The notes: generated by a model not told the origin, from the sequence alone. 64,000 nucleotides of DNA from Streptomyces sp. HNM0575 (GCF_012726265.1 NZ_JAASAG010000004.1:372001-436000); one strand, 5' to 3'. Counted from the first letter of the stretch, positions 35,390-44,310 are shown. Numbers and translations: made by a program.

Positions 35390-36728
35390 AATACGGTCGG
35401 CGCTCGCCGGAGCAACGGGGCTCCGCAGCCGCGGCGAAGCCGCGTCCCCGCCTTCCGGCCCGCGCCGACTCCGTGCTCTCCGTATCGCGATAACCGTCTT
35501 CTTCGCGCTCGACGGCTTCGTCTTCGCCGGGTGGGTGGTGCGCATCCCGGCCGTCAAGGCGCAGACGGGCGCCTCGCCCGCCGCCCTCGGGCTGGCGCTG
35601 CTCGGGGTGTCCGCGGGCGGCGTGGTCACGATGATGCTGACGGGACGTCTCTGCCGCCGCTACGGCAACCACTCCGTGACCGTCGCCTCGGCGGTGCTGC
35701 TCTCGCTCAGTGTCGCGCTGCCGCCGCTGACGCACTCCGCCGTTTCCCTCGGTCTCGTACTGCTGGTTTTCGGTGCAGCCTACGGCGGTCTGAACGTGGC
35801 GATGAACGCCGCGGCCGTCGATCTGATCGCCGCTCTGGGACGGCCCGTGATGCCCGGTTTCCACGCCGCGTTCAGCCTGGGCGGAATGGCCGGCGCGGGG
35901 CTGGGAGGACTGGTGGCGGGCCATCTCTCCCCCGTACGGCATCTGCTGCTGCTGACCGCGACCGGGCTGGTGCTCACGGCCGTCGCGGGGCGGGTGCTGC
36001 TCGCACGCGCGGGCGGGGACGAGGCGCACTCCCCCGTGCAGGCTCCCGGCCCGTCCCATGGCCCGCCGGCCGAGCCGTCGTCCGGCCCCGCGGTGCCGGC
36101 CCCGGCGGCGCCGCCCGACGGGCACGAGCGCACGGAGCCGGCGGAGCGCACGGAGCCGACGCCTCCGGCGTGGCGTGCGCGCCGCCTCGTACTCGTACTC
36201 GGGCTGATCGCGCTGTGCACCGCCTACGGCGAGGGCGCGCTCGCCGACTGGAGTGCCCTCCACCTCACCGACGATCTGGACGCCGGTCCGGGGGTCGCCG
36301 CCGCGGGTTACTCCGTCTTCGCCCTCGCCATGACGGCCGGACGCCTCTGCGGTACGCGGCTGCTCGAACGCCTCGGCCAGAGCCGCCTGTTGACCACCGG
36401 TGGCCTCACCGCCTGCGCCGGCATGCTGCTGGGTTCGCTGGCGCCGCAGGTCTGGCTGGTCCTCACCGGGTTCGTGATCACCGGGCTCGGGCTGGCCAAC
36501 CTCTTCCCCGTCGCCGTCGCGCGCGCCGGGGCGCTCACGGGCCCGAGCGGGGTGGCAGCCGCCTCCACTCTCGGCTACGGCGGGATGCTGCTGGGGCCCG
36601 TCGCCATCGGGTTCCTGGCCGAGTGGTTCTCGCTGACGGCCGCGCTGACGACCGTCGCCCTGCTCTCCGCGGTCGCCGCCGCCGTGGCCCGTCTCGTACG
36701 GAACGGCCTTACGGCGGCGGGCGGTTGA
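35373..36728 (+). CDS. MFS transporter
   Basis: The 451-residue protein has twelve predicted helices in two six-helix bundles, the first starting near residue 37 (ALRIAITVFFALDGFVFAGWVVRI). The loop after helix 2 carries a major-facilitator motif-A-like GRLCRRYGNHS. Between the halves lies a Pro/Glu-rich cytoplasmic loop of about 50 residues. The sequence resembles the sugar-type or drug-type MFS proteins often paired with ROK regulators. Substrate unknown; sugar is a guess from the ROK partner and the neighbouring beta-glucosidase gene. The GTG start appears to be leaderless. Confidence 0.85.
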   Translation: MSTLNKIRSALAGATGLRSRGEAASPPSGPRRLRALRIAITVFFALDGFVFAGWVVRIPAVKAQTGASPAALGLALLGVSAGGVVTMMLTGRLCRRYGNHSVTVASAVLLSLSVALPPLTHSAVSLGLVLLVFGAAYGGLNVAMNAAAVDLIAALGRPVMPGFHAAFSLGGMAGAGLGGLVAGHLSPVRHLLLLTATGLVLTAVAGRVLLARAGGDEAHSPVQAPGPSHGPPAEPSSGPAVPAPAAPPDGHERTEPAERTEPTPPAWRARRLVLVLGLIALCTAYGEGALADWSALHLTDDLDAGPGVAAAGYSVFALAMTAGRLCGTRLLERLGQSRLLTTGGLTACAGMLLGSLAPQVWLVLTGFVITGLGLANLFPVAVARAGALTGPSGVAAASTLGYGGMLLGPVAIGFLAEWFSLTAALTTVALLSAVAAAVARLVRNGLTAAGG

Positions 36729-36870
36729 ACGACCCACCGCCTCATGCGGCGCGCCCGCACCGCGGCGGCGCGTCAACCCCGCGTCCCCGAGGCCCGAACC
36801 GTAACGCCGGACCCCGCCCCGCTCCGGCTCAGCCCCGGCACGCTCCGACTACCCGCAACCGCCCCGCACT

Positions 36871-39225
36871 TCAGGTGAGCGTGAGCACCGTGCGCAGCTC
36901 CGCCTCCGAACTGCCACCGGCATAGATCTCGAACTCCCCCGCCTCCACGAGGAGTTCACCGGAGGGGTCGTTGGTGTGGAATCCGAGGTCGTCGGCGCCG
37001 AGTTCGAAGCCGACCGTACGGCTCTCGCCCGCCTTCAGCGCCACCCGCTCGAAGCCGCGCAGCCTGCGCACCGGCTGGGCGATGCTGGCGACCTTGTCGC
37101 GGATGTAGAGCTGGACGACCTCGTCTCCGGCGCGGCGGCCGGTGTTCTCCACCCGCACCGTCACCCGGACCTTCGCCCCGCCGTCGCGTACGGCACGCGC
37201 GCTCACGCTCTTCTCGCTCAGTGCGAGCCGGGAGTAGCCGAAGGTGGTGTAGCTCAGGCCGTGCCCGAATGGGAAGAGCGGACCGTGCGCCAAGTCAAGG
37301 TACTTGGATGTGTACTTGTCGTCCGGGTCGTAGGGACGGCCCGTGTTCTCGTGCGCGTAGTACCAGGCCAGCTGTCCGACCGCGCGCGGGAAGGTGACCG
37401 GGAGCCTGCCGCCCGGGTTGACGTCGCCGAAGAGCACGTCCGCGAGTGCGTTTCCGCCCTCCAGCCCGGGGTGCCAGCCCGCCAGGACCGCCGGCGCGTG
37501 CTCCACGATTCCGGAGAGCACCAGCGGACGGCCCGCGAGCACCACGACGGCGAACGGCTTCCCGGCCTTCGCCACCCGGCGGATCAGCTCCTCCTGCACG
37601 CCGGGGAGCGTGATGTCGCTGCGCGACGCGGCCTCGCCGCTGTGGCTCGCCTTCTCGCCGACGACCACGACCGCGGCGTCCGCCGCCCGCACCGCCGCCT
37701 CGGCCTCCTCGAAGCCGCCGGTGTCCTTCCCCGTCACCTCGCATCCGCGGGCGAAGGTCACCTTCGCCTCCGGTGCGGCCTTCTTCACGCCCTCCAGCAC
37801 GGAGACGGCGGGGAACTTGCGCGAGCCGGGACCCGCCCAAGTGCCGTGCAGCTCCTGGGTGTCGTCGCCGAGCGGGCCGACGACGGCGAGCCTTGCGGTG
37901 TCCTTGCCCAGCGGCAGGGTGCGGTCGTCGTTCTTCAGCAGAACCGCGCAGCGGGCCGCCGCCTTCCGGGCGTGCTCACGCGCCGACTCGGTGGGCTTGG
38001 CGATCTCGCCGTCCTCGTCGGTGTACGGGTTCTCGAAGAGCCCGAGGCGTGCCTTGATCCGGAGGATGCGGGTGACGGCGTCGTCCAGCCGCTCCATGTC
38101 GATGCGGCCGGACTCCAGCAGCTTCTTGCCGTGGTCGGCGTAGGTGGTGCTGACCATCTCCATGTCGACGCCGGCGCCGAGGGCGAGCGCCGCGGCGTCC
38201 GCGCCGTCGGCTGCGACGCCGTGCGGTATCAGCTCCTGGACGCCGTTGTAGTCGCCGACGACGAAGCCGTCGAAGCCGAACTCCTCGTGGAGGATCCGGT
38301 CGAGGGTGTGCCGGTTGGCGTGCGCGGGAACGCCGTTGACCGTGTTGAAGGACGCCATGACCGTGGCCACGCCCGCCTCCACGGCAGCCTTGAACGGGGG
38401 CAGCGCGATGTCCCGCAGCCGCCTCTCCGAGATGTCCACGGTGTTGTAGTCGCGGCCGCCCTCGGGGAATCCGTAGCCCACGAAGTGCTTGGCGCACGCG
38501 GCGATCCGGCCCTCCTGCGAGTAGTCGTCGCCCTGGAAGCCGCGCACCTTCGCCGCCGTCAACTCCGCCGTCAGATACGGGTCTTCGCCGCTGCCCTCGG
38601 CGATGCGGCCCCAGCGCGGCTCCCTGCTGACGTCGGCCATCGGCGCGAACGTCCAGTGCACGCCCCACGACGCCGCCTCGCGGGCGCTGACCTGTGCGTC
38701 GGCGGTGACCACGGCGGGGTCGAAGGAGGCGCCCTGGGCGAGCGGCACCGGAAAGGTCGTCAGAAAGCCGTGGATGACGTCGAGTCCGAAGACCAGCGGG
38801 ATGCCCAGGCGCGACTCCTCGACGGCGAAGCGCTGGAGGTCGTTGCACTCCTTGGCCCCGGTGATGTTGAGGACGGAGCCCAGCCTGCCCTGCGCGGCGG
38901 CCTCGCGGGCCTTCTCGTTCTGCCCCTCCCCGGGGCCCGTGTCGGGGTTCCAGGTCAGCTGCTGCAACTGACCGAACTTCTCCTCGACGGTCATACGGGC
39001 CAGCAGCTTCCGCACTCGGCGCTCCGTCCTGGCGTCGTCCTTGCCGCGTGCGGCGGCCGTCGCGCGGCGCGATGACCGTGCCTGTGCACCGGTCTCGGCG
39101 GGCGCGGTGCCGGAGGCCGCCGCCGCGGGAGTGGCCGTGAGCCCCGGCAGCGTCGTCGACGAGGCGAGTACCGCCGCCCCCGCTGATGCCCTGAATACGC
39201 TGCGACGGCTGGGTTTTCCGGCCAC
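36871..39225 (-). CDS. Tat-exported glycoside hydrolase family 3 beta-glucosidase
   Basis: The 784-residue enzyme has a twin-arginine signal peptide (residues 4-35: KPSRRSVFRASAGAAVLASS, ending near ATPAAAA). The GH3 N-terminal barrel (about 75-400) includes GIPLVFGLDVIHGF, KHFVGYGFPEGGRDYNTVDIS and the nucleophile region GFDGFVVGDYNGVQEL. The GH3 C-terminal domain (about 425-640) and a fibronectin-III-like domain (about 690-780) follow. Such enzymes remove terminal beta-linked glucose or xylose from oligosaccharides outside the cell. AAGGAG lies seven bases before the GTG. It is convergent with the MFS gene, and cellobiose or another glycoside as the common substrate is an inference. Confidence 0.93.
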   Translation of the reverse strand: MAGKPSRRSVFRASAGAAVLASSTTLPGLTATPAAAASGTAPAETGAQARSSRRATAAARGKDDARTERRVRKLLARMTVEEKFGQLQQLTWNPDTGPGEGQNEKAREAAAQGRLGSVLNITGAKECNDLQRFAVEESRLGIPLVFGLDVIHGFLTTFPVPLAQGASFDPAVVTADAQVSAREAASWGVHWTFAPMADVSREPRWGRIAEGSGEDPYLTAELTAAKVRGFQGDDYSQEGRIAACAKHFVGYGFPEGGRDYNTVDISERRLRDIALPPFKAAVEAGVATVMASFNTVNGVPAHANRHTLDRILHEEFGFDGFVVGDYNGVQELIPHGVAADGADAAALALGAGVDMEMVSTTYADHGKKLLESGRIDMERLDDAVTRILRIKARLGLFENPYTDEDGEIAKPTESAREHARKAAARCAVLLKNDDRTLPLGKDTARLAVVGPLGDDTQELHGTWAGPGSRKFPAVSVLEGVKKAAPEAKVTFARGCEVTGKDTGGFEEAEAAVRAADAAVVVVGEKASHSGEAASRSDITLPGVQEELIRRVAKAGKPFAVVVLAGRPLVLSGIVEHAPAVLAGWHPGLEGGNALADVLFGDVNPGGRLPVTFPRAVGQLAWYYAHENTGRPYDPDDKYTSKYLDLAHGPLFPFGHGLSYTTFGYSRLALSEKSVSARAVRDGGAKVRVTVRVENTGRRAGDEVVQLYIRDKVASIAQPVRRLRGFERVALKAGESRTVGFELGADDLGFHTNDPSGELLVEAGEFEIYAGGSSEAELRTVLTLT

Positions 39226-39557
39226 TCGGATCTCCTTCGACGGGCGTCCCGGGCTGTGTCGTACGGATCTTGCCGGAGGGAAGTCAATCCGGCGCGGCAC
39301 GGGCGGTCAAGGGACGAAAGGGAAAGCGGTCCGAATTATTGGAAGCGCATACATCAACCGGCGCGCGGCGGCCGGGGGAACCGAATAAGGCCCGGCGGAC
39401 GTGCTCGGCGACGAAGAAGGGTACGAGGACGGACGAGAACGCCACGGAAAGCGAAGGAAGAGCACGAAAAGCACGAAGAACAGCGGGAGATACCGGGAGA
39501 GACCGCGAGAGACCGGGGCGCAGGACCGGCAGGACGACGGGGCAGAGGGGGACGGCG
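39226..39557. other. Divergent intergenic region with GH3 promoter and purine-rich tract
   Basis: No gene is seen. A sigma-70-like promoter for GH3 lies on the minus strand: TTGACT (39287-39282), 18-base spacer, TACGAC (39263-39258), about 26 bases of leader. From about 39400 to 39555 the plus strand is unusually rich in A and G (for example GAAGGAAGAGCACGAAAAGCACGAAGAACAG in short), lower in GC than its surroundings, and leads into the DUF6332 gene. Confidence 0.5.
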
Positions 39558-39995
39558 ATGCACGGGACTCGTACACAGGCCGAACGGGACGCCGTGACGG
39601 TGGAGATCGGCTACGCGCTGCTGAGCGGTGCGCTGCTGGCGGTACTGACCCTTCTGCTGTTCGTGGGGGTCCACGCGCTCCTCCCGCTGCCCGGCGGACC
39701 CGCGTGGCCGGTGCTCGCGGGCAGCACCTCGGCCGCCGTCTTCGTGGCACGCGTGCTGCATGTGCTGATGCGCCATCGCGCCGCCGAACGCGCCCCGGAC
39801 GGCGCGGAGTTCACCGACGGTACGGGCGGCACGGGCGGCACCGGCGGGACCGGCGGCGGCGACGGCGGCCGCGCGGGCACGGCGGGAGAGGCAGCCCGCG
39901 GCACGGCCGGAGGGACCGCCGCGGAAGCCGGTCCGGAGGCCGGCGCCCCCGGCTCTCAGCCCAGCCAGCCGGGGCGTACGAGCCCCGACTCGTAG
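39558..39995 (+). CDS. DUF6332 family membrane protein
   Basis: The 145-residue protein begins MHGTRTQAERDAVTVEIGYALLSGALLAVLTLLL, which I recognise as the streptomycete DUF6332 start. Two membrane helices lie at about 17-40 and 50-72. The second half is a Gly/Thr/Ala/Glu-rich tail containing GGTGGTGGTGG, probably disordered. Function unknown. GGGGGA precedes the ATG. Its last 40 bases overlap the 3' end of the convergent response-regulator gene. Confidence 0.75.
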   Translation: MHGTRTQAERDAVTVEIGYALLSGALLAVLTLLLFVGVHALLPLPGGPAWPVLAGSTSAAVFVARVLHVLMRHRAAERAPDGAEFTDGTGGTGGTGGTGGGDGGRAGTAGEAARGTAGGTAAEAGPEAGAPGSQPSQPGRTSPDS

Positions 39996-40621
39996 GCCAG
40001 CACGACGAGTTGGGCCCGGTCGCGCACGCCGAGCTTGACCATCGCACGGCTCACATGGGTCTTGGCGGTGAGCGGGGAGACGACGAGGCGCCCGGCGATC
40101 TCCTCGTTGGACAGGCCGATGCCCACGAGCGTCATCACCTCGCGTTCGCGCTCGGTGAGCCCGGCCAGGGTCCCGGCCTCGGCGGGCTGTTTCGACCGGG
40201 CCGCGAACTCCTCGATGAGGCGCCGGGTGACGCCGGGCGAGAGCAGCGCGTCGCCGTCGACGACCGCACGCGCGGCCCGTACCAGCTCCTCGGGCTCGGT
40301 GTCCTTGACGAGGAAGCCGGAGGCCCCGGAGCGGATCGCCTCGAAGACGTACTCGTCCAGCTCGAAGGTGGTCAGCATGACGACCTTCACCTCGGTCAGT
40401 TCGGGGTCGGCGGTGATGCGGCGCGTCGCGGCGAGCCCGTCGAGCACGGGCATCCTGATGTCCATCAGCACCAGATCCGGGCGGAGTTCGCGCACCAGGC
40501 GGATGGCCTCCTCGCCGTCGGCGGCCTCTCCCGCCACCTCGATGCCGTCCTGTGCGCCGAGCAGCGCGCGGAATCCGGCACGTACCAGCGACTGGTCGTC
40601 GGCGAGCAGGACGCGGATCAC
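39956..40621 (-). CDS. NarL/FixJ-family response regulator
   Basis: The 221-residue protein has a receiver domain with phospho-acceptor Asp54 in LVLMDIRMP, acidic pair Asp8-Asp9, Thr in MLTTFELDE, and Lys in FLVKD. A LuxR-type helix-turn-helix follows (about 150-212: LTEREREVMTLVGIGLSNEEIAGRLVVSPLTAKTHVSRAMVKLGV). It is the partner of the histidine kinase encoded just upstream. The GTG start overlaps the kinase stop by four bases. Likely targets are its own promoter palindrome and the ABC operon at 28.9-32.8 kb, which has a closely similar motif. Confidence 0.93.
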   Translation of the reverse strand: MIRVLLADDQSLVRAGFRALLGAQDGIEVAGEAADGEEAIRLVRELRPDLVLMDIRMPVLDGLAATRRITADPELTEVKVVMLTTFELDEYVFEAIRSGASGFLVKDTEPEELVRAARAVVDGDALLSPGVTRRLIEEFAARSKQPAEAGTLAGLTEREREVMTLVGIGLSNEEIAGRLVVSPLTAKTHVSRAMVKLGVRDRAQLVVLAYESGLVRPGWLG

Positions 40622-41985
40622 GGTGACTCCTTCGCTGGGGGCGCCGATACGCTACCGCCGCCGGCGAGAGGCAGACGGGCCGTGACACGGAATCCGCCGT
40701 CCGCCCGTGGCCCCGCCTCGGCGCTGCCGCCGAGCGCCGCCGCCCGCTCCCGCATCCCGACGAGGCCGTTGCCGCCGCCGCCCGCGCCGGCGCCGGTCGC
40801 CGGGCCCTCGTCGTCGACGTCGATGCGGAGTTCGCCGTGCCCGTAGCTCAGCCGCACGCGCGCCGTGCGGGACTCGGAGTGCCGTACGACGTTGGTCAGG
40901 GCCTCCTGGACGATGCGGAACGCCGCCAGGTCGGCACCGGGCGGAAGGGACGTCGCCTCGCCCTCGGTCTCGGTGGTGACCCGCAGCCCCGCGTCGGCGG
41001 CCTGCGAGACCAGCTCCGGCAGCCGCCCGAGGCCCGGCGCCGGCGCGCGCGGGGCGTCGCCGGGGGCACGCAGGGTGTCCAGCACCTGGCGGACCTCACC
41101 CAGGGCCTCCTTGCTGGCGTTCTTGATGGTGGTCAGCGCGGTGCGCGCCTGCTCGCGGTCGGAGTCGAGCAGCGCGAGGCCCACGCCCGCCTGGACGTTG
41201 ATGACCGAGATGCTGTGCGCCAGCACGTCATGAAGTTCGCGGGCGATGCGCAGCCGCTCCTCGTCGACCCGGCGGCGCTCCGCCGCCTCCGCCTCGGCAC
41301 GGCGGCGGGCCCACTCCTGGCGGCGGGTGCGGGCGAGTTCGCCGACGGCGAGCACGGCGGCGATCCACGCGGCCACGAGGAGTTCGGACTGCCAGCCGGG
41401 CGGCTGGTCGCCCGCGGGCGGCAGCCGGTCCAGCAGGACGTACCCGAAGACCAGGTGCCCCGCCCAGACCAGCACCAGCGCACCCCATGCCGCGTAGCGA
41501 TGGCCCGCGACCACTGCCGCGAACGCGGCGACGGCGACGCTGAGGAAGACGGGCCCGTACGGATATCCGGCGGCGAGGTAGACGGTGGTCGCCACGGCGC
41601 AGCCGAAGACGGCGGTACGGGGGTAGCGGTAGCGCACGAGCAGCAGCAGCGGACCCACGGTCAGAAGCAGCCGCGCATAGACGTCGAGCGAGGTCCGCAC
41701 GCCCTCCTGGTTGGCCGCGGCGCCCTGCGAGCCCGCCTGCTGTGCGACGAGCACGGCGAACGACGTCAGCCACGCGACGTGGCGCGGACCGGACCCGTGC
41801 GCCCATCCCCTCGGGTTGCGCCACCGGGCCGGCTCCCACGGAGGGGGCGGGGCGGCGGGGCCGTGCGGCGGAAAGCCGGGCCCGCGGGGCAGCCGCCGGA
41901 GCCTGCCCGGCAGCTCCCGGAACCGGCCGGCGAGGCTCCGCCGGGAACCTGCGGGGCCGCGGGGCCGGTGCGGGCTGGGGTCCAT
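40618..41985 (-). CDS. Sensor histidine kinase (HisKA_3 type)
   Basis: The 455-residue kinase has a Pro/Arg-rich cytoplasmic start (1-65), four to five membrane helices (about 70-215), and a HisKA_3 dimerisation domain with phosphorylated His252 in RIARELHDVLAHSISVI. A GHKL ATPase domain follows, with VQEALTNVVRHSE and GNGLVGMRERAAALGG. It matches the streptomycete kinases that act with NarL-type regulators and ABC exporters. Sensing presumably occurs within the membrane, because no large extracellular domain exists. Confidence 0.92.
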   Translation of the reverse strand: MDPSPHRPRGPAGSRRSLAGRFRELPGRLRRLPRGPGFPPHGPAAPPPPWEPARWRNPRGWAHGSGPRHVAWLTSFAVLVAQQAGSQGAAANQEGVRTSLDVYARLLLTVGPLLLLVRYRYPRTAVFGCAVATTVYLAAGYPYGPVFLSVAVAAFAAVVAGHRYAAWGALVLVWAGHLVFGYVLLDRLPPAGDQPPGWQSELLVAAWIAAVLAVGELARTRRQEWARRRAEAEAAERRRVDEERLRIARELHDVLAHSISVINVQAGVGLALLDSDREQARTALTTIKNASKEALGEVRQVLDTLRAPGDAPRAPAPGLGRLPELVSQAADAGLRVTTETEGEATSLPPGADLAAFRIVQEALTNVVRHSESRTARVRLSYGHGELRIDVDDEGPATGAGAGGGGNGLVGMRERAAALGGSAEAGPRADGGFRVTARLPLAGGGSVSAPPAKESP

Positions 41986-42313
41986 GTCCGCAACGCTAGC
42001 CGCGAGCCGTGCGCCGCGGAGTCACCCTGCGGCGGGCATCGCGGCTACTCCCCGGGGAGTAGCCGGAGGGGACGCGCAAGGGCGCGGGCGGAGGCGACGC
42101 GTGGTGACGTGGGATACCGAATGTCCGGTGTGCCGGAATCCGGCCTCGTCGGGCCGGCGGCCTCACGGCACTGCGTTTCCGGCACGGGCGCAGGCCCCCT
42201 TGAGTGCCCCGGTCCCCGAGTCCACGGGTCCCCGACTCCCCGCATCACAGCCGACTGCGCGGCCCGTGACGGGCGTTGGGCCCGGTGCGTCGGAGGGGCA
42301 GCGCGGACACGTC
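41986..42313. other. Intergenic region with the kinase-operon operator
   Basis: No gene is seen in this 328-base stretch. It holds the 24-bp palindrome at 42042-42065. It also has short GC-rich direct repeats around 42200-42240 (CCCCGGTCCCCGAGTCC, then GGTCCCCGACTCC), to which I give no function. Confidence 0.5.
42042..42065. promoter_or_regulatory. 24-bp perfect palindrome upstream of the two-component system
   Basis: CGGCTACTCCCC and its exact inverse GGGGAGTAGCCG meet at 42053/42054. It lies 57 bases upstream of the kinase start. The core is shared with the motif upstream of the ABC operon. Autoregulation by the NarL-type regulator is the natural reading. Confidence 0.65.
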
Positions 42314-43312
42314 CTAGGTGTCGAGCAGTTCCGGCGCGAAGACGTCCTCGATCCTCCGCCGCCGGGGGCACAGGCCCTGTCGGTGGTGGCAGCGCAGATA
42401 GGCGTCGAGGGCGGCACGGTTGGCCGAGACGCCGTAGGGCCACCAATCCCGGGGAAAGTCCTCGGAGTTGCGCTCGACCAGGGCGTTCATCCAGGGAACC
42501 ATGGTCGGGACCTGATAGAGCCTGCGATCGCGGCGGTAGCCGTCGGCGGCGGTCTCCTTCGCCTCGCGGAAGGCACGGTAGACGTCGTGCGCGATGCCGG
42601 GGCGCTCGCGCAGGAGTTCCCGCCGTACGACGACCGTGTGCATGATCGGGAAGATGCCCGTCCGCCGGTGGTAGTCGCGCTCCAGCGGTTCGAAGTCGGG
42701 GAAGAGACGGGCGACGTTCGGGGACCCGTCGAGCACGCACTGCGGGACGTTCGCCGAGAACAGCGCGTCGATCTCACCGGCGTCGAGCATCGCGCCCAGC
42801 GTCTTCCCCTCGGGTGCGGCGCTCACGTCCACGTCGGCCGGATGCGGATGCGGAATGAAGTCGAAGGGAGCGGCGGGGTGTTCGAGGCCGCCGATCACCC
42901 AGCGGCTCTTCCCGGGCTCGAACCCGTACTCGTCCATGAGGATCCCTTTGGCCCACACGCCGGAGTCCTGGCCGTAGGTGCCGAACTCGCCGATGGTCCT
43001 GCCCGCGAGATCGTCCGGCCCGCTGATCCCGCTGTGGACGTTGACGTAGACGCAGGAGTGCCGGAAGACGCGGTTGGGGAAGACCGGCAGCGCCACGAAC
43101 GGCAGGCCGGCGTCCAGCAGCCGCAGGTAGAAGGTGAGTCCGAGCTCGGCCACGTCGAACTCGTCGCCGCGGATGAGCCGTTCGAAGATCTCCGGCAGCG
43201 TCGCGGCGGTCTTCATGGTGACGTCGGCGCCCTGGACTTGCACGCTCCCGTCGAACAACGCACGCGTCGTGTCGTACTCGTAGCACCCGATGGTGAGAGG
43301 GGGGTTGGTCAT
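42314..43312 (-). CDS. 4,5-dihydroxyphthalate-decarboxylase-like protein (periplasmic-binding fold)
   Basis: The 332-residue protein resembles 4,5-dihydroxyphthalate decarboxylase and related NMT1/SsuA-like binding-fold proteins. Features are DVAELGLTFYLRLLDAG, a two-lobe fold with ALFSANVPQCVLDG, and FPIMHTVVVRRELLRERPGIA. It has no signal peptide, which argues for a cytoplasmic enzyme rather than a transport protein. The reaction would be decarboxylation of an aromatic acid, but the substrate is not certain. GAGGAG lies nine bases before the ATG at 43312; an ATG two codons earlier is closer to the site. It is divergent from a LysR gene, its likely regulator. Confidence 0.75.
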   Translation of the reverse strand: MTNPPLTIGCYEYDTTRALFDGSVQVQGADVTMKTAATLPEIFERLIRGDEFDVAELGLTFYLRLLDAGLPFVALPVFPNRVFRHSCVYVNVHSGISGPDDLAGRTIGEFGTYGQDSGVWAKGILMDEYGFEPGKSRWVIGGLEHPAAPFDFIPHPHPADVDVSAAPEGKTLGAMLDAGEIDALFSANVPQCVLDGSPNVARLFPDFEPLERDYHRRTGIFPIMHTVVVRRELLRERPGIAHDVYRAFREAKETAADGYRRDRRLYQVPTMVPWMNALVERNSEDFPRDWWPYGVSANRAALDAYLRCHHRQGLCPRRRRIEDVFAPELLDT

Positions 43313-43393
43313 GGTCATCACTCCTCGCCGGCTCCACTGCCGCCATCGTCTGCCGTCGCGGCAGCCGCCGTCCAAGACCGTTTCGGCAGGCCC

Positions 43394-43410
43394 GATACCC
43401 CACGGGTATC
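43394..43410. promoter_or_regulatory. LysR-type operator palindrome
   Basis: GATACCC-CAC-GGGTATC is a perfect 7+7 inverted repeat that contains the T-N11-A pattern of LysR-binding boxes. It ends immediately before the LysR GTG at 43411 and 82 bases upstream of the divergent decarboxylase-like gene. Confidence 0.65.
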
Positions 43411-44277
43411 GTGTTCGGCGTGGATCTGCGCGCGCTCCGGTACTTCGCCGCCGTCGCCGAGGAGCGCCACTTCGGGCGGGCCGCCGGCCGGCTGCACATG
43501 ACGCAGCCGCCCCTCAGCCGTGCGATCCGCCAGCTTGAGGACGAGCTCGGAGTCGTCCTGTTCGAGCGCACCCCCAAGGGCGTCGCGCTCACCGCCGCCG
43601 GAAGCGTTCTGTACGACGAGACGGGCGCGCTGCTGAGGCGGGCCGGTCGGATCCGCAGCCGGGTCGCCGACGCGGCGGGCGGGGCGACCCTGGCCGTCGG
43701 GACGCTGGCGGACGCGGCCGAGCACGTCGGCACCCGGCTGGTCCCGGCCTTCCGGGCCCGCCATCCGCATGTGAACGTCACCGTCCACGAATCGGATCTC
43801 GGCGACCCGACCGCTGGGCTCCGCGCCGGGCTCGTCGATGTGGCGATGACCCGAACTCCCTTCGAGAGCACGGGAATCGGCACCCGCGTCCTGCGCTCGG
43901 TGCCCGTCGGCGTGGTCCTGCGTGACGACGACCCGCTCGCCCGCCGTACGTCGGTCTCCTCGGCCGACCTCCGCGGGCGCCGCTGGGTCCGGCTGCCCGA
44001 GGGGACCGATCCCGTGTGGACCGCGTACTGGACGGGCGGCGGGCAGGACGGTGCGGCGGGACCGGTTCTGCGGACGGTCCAGGAGTGCCTGCAAGCGGTG
44101 CTGTGGAACGGGACGTCGGCCCTCGCCCCGGTCGATCAGCCGCTGCCCGCCGGGCTGTCGGCCGTACCGTTCAGCGATCGCCCGCCGAGCGACCTCGTCG
44201 TGGCCTGGCCGAAGACGGCACGGAGCCCGCTGGTCCGCAGCTTCGTCCAGGTCGCCGAGTCGGGCCGCGACTCATGA
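43411..44277 (+). CDS. LysR-family transcriptional regulator
   Basis: The 288-residue protein has a LysR helix-turn-helix at residues 5-64 (LRALRYFAAVAEERHFGRAAGRLHMTQPPLSRAIRQLEDELG) and the two-lobed effector domain after it. It probably controls the divergent decarboxylase-like gene through the palindrome between them. The GTG at 43411 abuts the palindrome; the GTG at 43420 is an alternative start, which would leave the operator just outside the coding region. Neither has a clear ribosome binding site, so translation may be leaderless. Confidence 0.85.
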   Translation: MFGVDLRALRYFAAVAEERHFGRAAGRLHMTQPPLSRAIRQLEDELGVVLFERTPKGVALTAAGSVLYDETGALLRRAGRIRSRVADAAGGATLAVGTLADAAEHVGTRLVPAFRARHPHVNVTVHESDLGDPTAGLRAGLVDVAMTRTPFESTGIGTRVLRSVPVGVVLRDDDPLARRTSVSSADLRGRRWVRLPEGTDPVWTAYWTGGGQDGAAGPVLRTVQECLQAVLWNGTSALAPVDQPLPAGLSAVPFSDRPPSDLVVAWPKTARSPLVRSFVQVAESGRDS

Positions 44278-44285
44278 CCGCCCGG

Positions 44286-44310
44286 CACCGCACCGCACCG
44301 CACCGCACCG
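44286..44310. repeat. CACCG x5 tandem repeat
   Basis: Five perfect tandem copies of the pentamer CACCG start eight bases after the LysR stop, in the gap before the deazaflavin-reductase gene. Confidence 0.75.

Noticed and set aside
36976..39075. A 699-codon frame antisense to the GH3 gene
   Set aside because: The GH3 gene has a Tat signal, catalytic motifs and correct length. The antisense frame has none and its start lacks a ribosome binding site.
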